Origin: Flavobacteriaceae bacterium NBU2973
Lineage (GTDB): Bacteria > Bacteroidota > Bacteroidia > Flavobacteriales > Flavobacteriaceae
DNA length: 64,000 nucleotides
Direction of reading: 5' to 3'
Assembly (NCBI GenBank): GCA_026162565.1
Contig: JAOEIQ010000005.1
Coordinates: forward strand, 62,001 to 126,000
Each line of letters opens with the position of its first letter. Within the stretch, counting starts at the first letter, position 1. Positions 60,710 to 64,000 of this stretch are shown piece by piece. Made by a program: the position numbers and the translations under genes. The notes under the pieces were generated by a model. That model saw only the letters and a program-made list of their open reading frames with translations. It made no database searches and was not told the origin of the DNA.

Positions 60710-61369
60710 TTACATATCTAGGTATTTATTGAGATAATCTGATCGCTCTTTTAAACTCTCAAGATAGGAATCTTCTTCATGTCCTGACACTATATTATAA
60801 CTATAACGTCTAAACGTTTGCATAACTTCGTTGAGACTAGTGTTTCCAATTTTAAGCGTTATCTGCGCCAAATCATTTTCAAATTTAGACACAAAAGCTC
60901 CCAATATTTTTCCATTATTAGATTCTACAATCTGGCTAATTTCACTAAAGGAATAATCATTAACTCCTTTTTCAACAATTAGTATACCTCCAGCTTCAGC
61001 GAAAAATGGTGTGTCATTAAAAAGATTGATTACATCATTTAATTCGTAATATCCAAGATACCTGTTTTTACCATCTAGAATTGGCATAATATTAGTAGAA
61101 TTTTGAGCAAATGCCTCTAAAACATCTAGCCAATTAGTGGTATCTCTCACGAAAAAGCCCTCTGCTGCATAGGAATATTCAGAAATAACTTTTTCAACAT
61201 CAAAGCAATGAACATCATTTTCAGACAAACAGCCTAAATAAATTCCATCTTGGTTTTTAATAGGCACGTGCGAATATGTTAACTGATTAAATAACATTTG
61301 GGCATCACCAATTAAATCAGAATTTAATAGCGGCTTTATATCATTTATAATGTATTGCGAAAGATTCAT
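60710..61369 (-). CDS. CBS domain protein
   Basis: A 219-residue cytoplasmic protein. Two CBS motifs at about 5-70 and 75-125 (VPIKNQDGIYLGCLSENDVH and IMPILDGKNRYLGYYELNDV) form a Bateman module that could bind an adenosyl nucleotide. The C-terminal 90 residues (GGILIVEKGVNDYSFSEISQIVESNN) resemble an ACT-like regulatory domain. In Bacteroidota it is commonly next to nadK and pdxJ, so it may sense an adenine nucleotide and act on neighbouring pathways. The partner is unknown. Confidence 0.88.
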   Translation of the reverse strand: MNLSQYIINDIKPLLNSDLIGDAQMLFNQLTYSHVPIKNQDGIYLGCLSENDVHCFDVEKVISEYSYAAEGFFVRDTTNWLDVLEAFAQNSTNIMPILDGKNRYLGYYELNDVINLFNDTPFFAEAGGILIVEKGVNDYSFSEISQIVESNNGKILGAFVSKFENDLAQITLKIGNTSLNEVMQTFRRYSYNIVSGHEEDSYLESLKERSDYLNKYLDM

Positions 61370-61397
61370 TCTACTTTTTTAATAATCGCAAATTAAT

Positions 61398-61405
61398 CAA
61401 AAATA
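61398..61405 (-). promoter_or_regulatory. -7 box of the CBS-nadK operon
   Basis: The minus strand reads TATTTTTG, a full TAnnTTTG match, 28 nt before the ATG at 61369. It is only 25 nt from the divergent box of pdxJ, so the two promoters overlap. Confidence 0.45.
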
Positions 61406-61430
61406 TATACAAAAAGGCTGTTCTAGTTTG

Positions 61431-61438
61431 TATTTTTG
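61431..61438 (+). promoter_or_regulatory. -7 box of pdxJ
   Basis: TATTTTTG is a full TAnnTTTG match 18 nt before the pdxJ ATG, predicting a leader of about 12 nt. Confidence 0.45.
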
Positions 61439-61456
61439 TATTCTTAAAATTCATTT

Positions 61457-62170
61457 ATGACTAAACTAAGTGTTAATATAAATAAGATAGCTACTTTACG
61501 TAACTCAAGAGGAGGCGATGTGCCAAATGTGGTTCAATTTGCTAAAGATGTGCAGCGATTTGGAGCGGAAGGTGTAACCATTCACCCTCGACCAGACGAA
61601 CGTCATATTCGATACCAAGATGCTTATGATTTAAAGCCCATAGTCTTTACAGAATATAATATTGAAGGTAACCCAATACCTAAATTTATAGATTTAGTTT
61701 TAGCCAATAAACCAACTCAAGTAACTTTAGTACCAGACGCAATTGACGCTATAACCAGTAATGCTGGCTGGGACACCATAAAACACAAAGATTTTTTAAC
61801 TGAAGTTATCGCTGAATTTAAACGCAACAATATTAGAACGTCTATTTTTTTAGATCCTGTTTTAGAACAAGTTGAAGGAGCAAAAGAAACCGGAACAGAT
61901 CGTATTGAATTATACACTGAAGCGTTTGCACATCAATATAGTTTAGGAAATAAAGAGGCTATAAAACCTTACACTGCTTGCGCAGAATTAGCTAGTAAAA
62001 TTGATTTAGGTGTTAATGCTGGCCATGATTTATCGCTCGATAATATTGCCTTTTTTAAACAAAATATCCCAGAATTATTAGAAGTGTCTATTGGCCATGC
62101 TTTGATTTCCGAAAGCCTCTATTTAGGCATTGAAAATGTCATACAAATGTACTTACATAAACTACAATAA
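61457..62170 (+). CDS. pdxJ: Pyridoxine 5'-phosphate synthase
   Basis: A 237-residue TIM-barrel enzyme joining 1-deoxy-D-xylulose 5-phosphate and 3-amino-2-oxopropyl phosphate to make PNP, the vitamin B6 precursor. It has LSVNINKIATLRNSRGG at 3-19, EGVTIHPRPDERHI near 35-48, and VNAGHDLS and SIGHALISESL in the C-terminal third. Length is normal. Its last base is the first base of the next gene's start (TAATG), so the hydrolase gene is translationally coupled. Confidence 0.96.
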   Translation: MTKLSVNINKIATLRNSRGGDVPNVVQFAKDVQRFGAEGVTIHPRPDERHIRYQDAYDLKPIVFTEYNIEGNPIPKFIDLVLANKPTQVTLVPDAIDAITSNAGWDTIKHKDFLTEVIAEFKRNNIRTSIFLDPVLEQVEGAKETGTDRIELYTEAFAHQYSLGNKEAIKPYTACAELASKIDLGVNAGHDLSLDNIAFFKQNIPELLEVSIGHALISESLYLGIENVIQMYLHKLQ

Positions 62171-62934
62171 TGTTATTACACTCAAATATATTAGGAGAAG
62201 GACCACCATTTATTATACTTCATGGTTTTCTTGGCATGAGTGATAATTGGAAAACACTTGGTAGAAAATTTAGTGAAGAAGGTTATCAAGTTCATCTAGT
62301 AGATCAACGTAATCATGGTCGCAGTTTTCATGATACCACTTTTGATTATGAAGCTCTCGCCGAAGACTTAAAACACTATTGTGAAGAACTTCAATTAAAA
62401 AACATCGTTTTACTTGGTCACTCAATGGGAGGAAAAACAGCTATGGTATTTACCTCTCAATATCCAGATTTAGTTAGCAAGTTACTCGTTGCAGATATTT
62501 CTCCAAGATATTATCCTGTGCATCATGATACCATTTTAGAAGGCTTATCCTCTTTAGATTTTAACACCATAAAAAGTCGTGGTGAAGCCGATGAACAATT
62601 AAGTAATTATGTTCCTGAATTTGGAACACGACAATTTTTGTTAAAAAACCTATATTGGATTGAAAAAGAACAATTAGCACTTCGAGTTAATTTACCCGTT
62701 TTAAAAGACAATGTTTCGGAAGTTGGAGAAGCATTACCAGCTCACTCTAACTTTGAAAAAGATACTTTATTTCTAAAAGGTGACAGATCAGAATATATAT
62801 CAATAAATGACGAAGCAATTATAAAAAATCATTTTCCGTTAGCAAGAATTGAAACTATAAAAAATGCTGGTCACTGGCTACATGCTGAAAATCCAACAGA
62901 TTTTTTTGAAGCTGTTATCAAGTTTATAAATTAA
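62170..62934 (+). CDS. Alpha/beta-fold hydrolase (YbfF-like esterase)
   Basis: A 254-residue alpha/beta hydrolase. Oxyanion-hole segment LHGFLGMSDNWKTLG near 18-32, DQRNHGRS near 46, nucleophile elbow GHSMGGKTA near 89, and His in NAGHWLHAENP near 238 give a complete Ser-Asp/Glu-His framework. This pattern fits acyl-CoA thioesterases/esterases of the YbfF group. The substrate is unknown. It is coupled to pdxJ and followed after 10 nt by a holin-like gene. Confidence 0.88.
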   Translation: MLLHSNILGEGPPFIILHGFLGMSDNWKTLGRKFSEEGYQVHLVDQRNHGRSFHDTTFDYEALAEDLKHYCEELQLKNIVLLGHSMGGKTAMVFTSQYPDLVSKLLVADISPRYYPVHHDTILEGLSSLDFNTIKSRGEADEQLSNYVPEFGTRQFLLKNLYWIEKEQLALRVNLPVLKDNVSEVGEALPAHSNFEKDTLFLKGDRSEYISINDEAIIKNHFPLARIETIKNAGHWLHAENPTDFFEAVIKFIN

Positions 62935-62944
62935 AAAATAAATC

Positions 62945-63292
62945 ATGAAACTCATTATTCGTTTACTTTTAAATGCGCTCGCTGTTGTAATATTATCTAA
63001 ACTTTTAGATGGTGTTTTTGTAGACAATTACGTTACTGCCATTGGTGTTGCTTTGGTTTTGTCAATTCTAAATATTCTAGTAAAACCTGTTTTAGTAATT
63101 TTAACCTTACCAATTACCATACTAACATTGGGTTTATTTATGTTAGTAATTAATGCTTTAATTATTCTTTTAGCAGATAAACTAATAGATGGCTTTTCGG
63201 TAAGTAGTATTTGGATGGCTATGCTTTTTAGCATCTTACTTTGTCTACTACAATCACTTCTATATTCCTTATTAAAAGAAGATAAAAAATAG
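62945..63292 (+). CDS. Phage holin family-4 / YvlD-like membrane protein
   Basis: A 115-residue membrane protein with about four hydrophobic helices. It has the pattern ILNILVKPVLVILTLPITILTLGLF near 34-58, which is the PF04020-type core, and a Lys-rich end. Despite the family name, members are ordinary chromosomal proteins of unknown function; no other phage gene is nearby. It is the last gene of the pdxJ transcript. Confidence 0.85.
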   Translation: MKLIIRLLLNALAVVILSKLLDGVFVDNYVTAIGVALVLSILNILVKPVLVILTLPITILTLGLFMLVINALIILLADKLIDGFSVSSIWMAMLFSILLCLLQSLLYSLLKEDKK

Positions 63293-63317
63293 CCTCATTA
63301 ACAAGACGTTAAAAACT

Positions 63318-63347
63318 TTGTTGGAGTGTTAAAAAGTAGTATTTTTG
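63318..63347 (+). promoter_or_regulatory. Promoter of tig
   Basis: TTG at 63318-63320, a 19-nt spacer and TATTTTTG at 63340-63347 match the two-part Bacteroidota promoter (TTTG, about 19 nt, TAnnTTTG). It is the best promoter match seen in the window. The trigger factor ATG is 63 nt downstream. Confidence 0.6.
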
Positions 63348-63409
63348 CACTCCTTTTTTAATGAAAGGAATTTAATGTTAAATGCCTTAAAGGCTTATAT
63401 CATATAACA

Positions 63410-64000
63410 ATGAATATAACTAGAGAAAACATCGATGAGCTAAATGCTGTTGTAAAAGTAGATATCGCTAAAGAAGATTATAGCGATAAAGTTGAAAAAA
63501 TATTAACAGATTACAGAAAATCTGCTAATATTCCTGGCTTTAGAAAAGGCCATGTCCCAATGGGATTGGTAAAAAAGCAATACGGAAAAGCTGTTTTGGT
63601 TGATGAGGTAAATAAATTACTTCAAGATGCTTTAAACAAGTATTTAACTGAAGAAAAATTAGATGTACTAGGTCAGCCTCTTCCAAAACCTCAAGATCAT
63701 ATTGATTGGAATTCAGACAAATTTTCTTTTGAGTTCGAATTAGGTTTAGCTCCAGAGTTTGATATAAAGTTAAAAGGCAAAAAAGCAATTACGCATTATA
63801 ATATTGTTGCAGATGATAAAATGATTGATGAGCAAGTAGAGCGTATTCAAAAACAATATGGTAAGATTATTTCTCAAGATACAGTTGAAAAAGACAGCGA
63901 AATAACTGGTACTTTCAAAAATGAAGAAAAAGAAATAGATAATACTGTCACTCTTACTCTAGATAAATTTAAAGGAAAAGCAACTGAAAAGAAATTTGTT
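63410..64000 (+). CDS. tig: Trigger factor, 5' part
   Basis: The first 197 codons of an open frame reaching the window edge. The N-terminal ribosome-binding domain has MNITRENIDELNAVVKVDI and the L23-binding signature GFRKGHVP near residues 44-51. Then come a KKQYGKAVLVDEV helix and the linker ELGLAPEFDIKL. The start of the peptidyl-prolyl isomerase-like part lies near 155-197. This ribosome-associated chaperone acts on nascent chains. The PPIase and C-terminal domains lie beyond the window. Confidence 0.95.
   Translation, partial: MNITRENIDELNAVVKVDIAKEDYSDKVEKILTDYRKSANIPGFRKGHVPMGLVKKQYGKAVLVDEVNKLLQDALNKYLTEEKLDVLGQPLPKPQDHIDWNSDKFSFEFELGLAPEFDIKLKGKKAITHYNIVADDKMIDEQVERIQKQYGKIISQDTVEKDSEITGTFKNEEKEIDNTVTLTLDKFKGKATEKKFV

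Noticed and set aside
62945-63292. Prophage remnant suggested by the phage holin family name
   Set aside because: No integrase, capsid, lysozyme or att-like repeat is near; the family is widely chromosomal and the gene follows pdxJ in an ordinary operon.
1-64000. CRISPR arrays, tRNA and rRNA genes, insertion sequences, toxin-antitoxin pairs
   Set aside because: No regularly spaced repeats of the right size, no cloverleaf or rRNA segments, and no transposase were found on reading the gaps. The Fic protein has its inhibitory helix built in and no separate antitoxin beside it.

Overview
The window is AT-rich chromosomal DNA from a member of the Bacteroidota, most likely family Flavobacteriaceae. 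Supporting signs are a gliding-motility ABC ATPase (GldA), a secreted protein with a type IX secretion sorting tail, three GLPGLI-family proteins, SusC-like barrel architecture, DUF6089 and head-GIN (DUF2807) proteins, and many start-proximal boxes of the form TAnnTTTG, the Bacteroidota -7 promoter element. No phage, insertion sequence, CRISPR array, rRNA or tRNA gene was seen. Nearly all of it reads as core genome. Both end genes are cut by the window: a MazG-type pyrophosphohydrolase on the left and trigger factor on the right.

Layout. 1-5.5 kb (minus): MazG start, two DUF3857/transglutaminase paralogues (one without its Cys and His), dtd, rsgA. 5.5-9.7 kb (minus): an aromatic amino acid operon, pheA - aminotransferase - tyrA - DAHP synthase/chorismate mutase. 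It is preceded by a 24-codon leader peptide packed with Phe, Tyr and Trp codons and by an intrinsic terminator with a competing antiterminator segment, so it looks like classical ribosome-mediated attenuation. 10-13.5 kb: gldA, a lipoprotein, a head-GIN lipoprotein, a PagL-like acyloxyacyl hydrolase and a 31-residue membrane peptide. 13.5-20 kb: methionine/SAM genes (hom, metX, metY behind a SAM-I riboswitch; an aminotransferase; metK behind a different structured leader that may be SAM-II-like).

20-30.5 kb: a large lipoprotein, then a cluster of three GLPGLI proteins, an outer-membrane barrel and a small secreted protein, divergent from a histidine kinase/response regulator pair with 10-bp-spaced GTTAAY repeats between them. 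30.5-39.6 kb: a secreted protein and a deoxynucleoside kinase, membrane and soluble pyrophosphatases, a T9SS-sorted lamin-tail protein and a PhoB/PhoR-like pair. 39.5-43.6 kb: glycosyltransferase, trmB, LysE-type exporter, an alkyltransferase-like protein lacking the acceptor Cys, and a Fic protein with duplicated upstream repeats. 43.8-47.6 kb: Mrp, NifU, ferredoxin reductase, sterol-desaturase-type di-iron protein and 2Fe-2S ferredoxin, readable as one electron-transfer unit.

47.6-64 kb: metallophosphoesterase, amidohydrolase, galE, a DegT aminotransferase with a Cys-rich insertion, waaA (Kdo transferase), a repeat-rich Ala/Glu/Asp lipoprotein, and an envelope operon read leftwards (CBS protein, nadK, DUF6089 protein, uppS, bamA and two OmpH/Skp proteins). 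It ends with pdxJ, an alpha/beta hydrolase, a holin-like membrane protein and tig.

The strongest regulatory observations are the aromatic leader peptide/attenuator, two apparently different SAM-responsive leaders within 2 kb, and the promoter architecture shared by the GLPGLI genes. All assignments come from reading the sequence and recalling family motifs; no database search was run.
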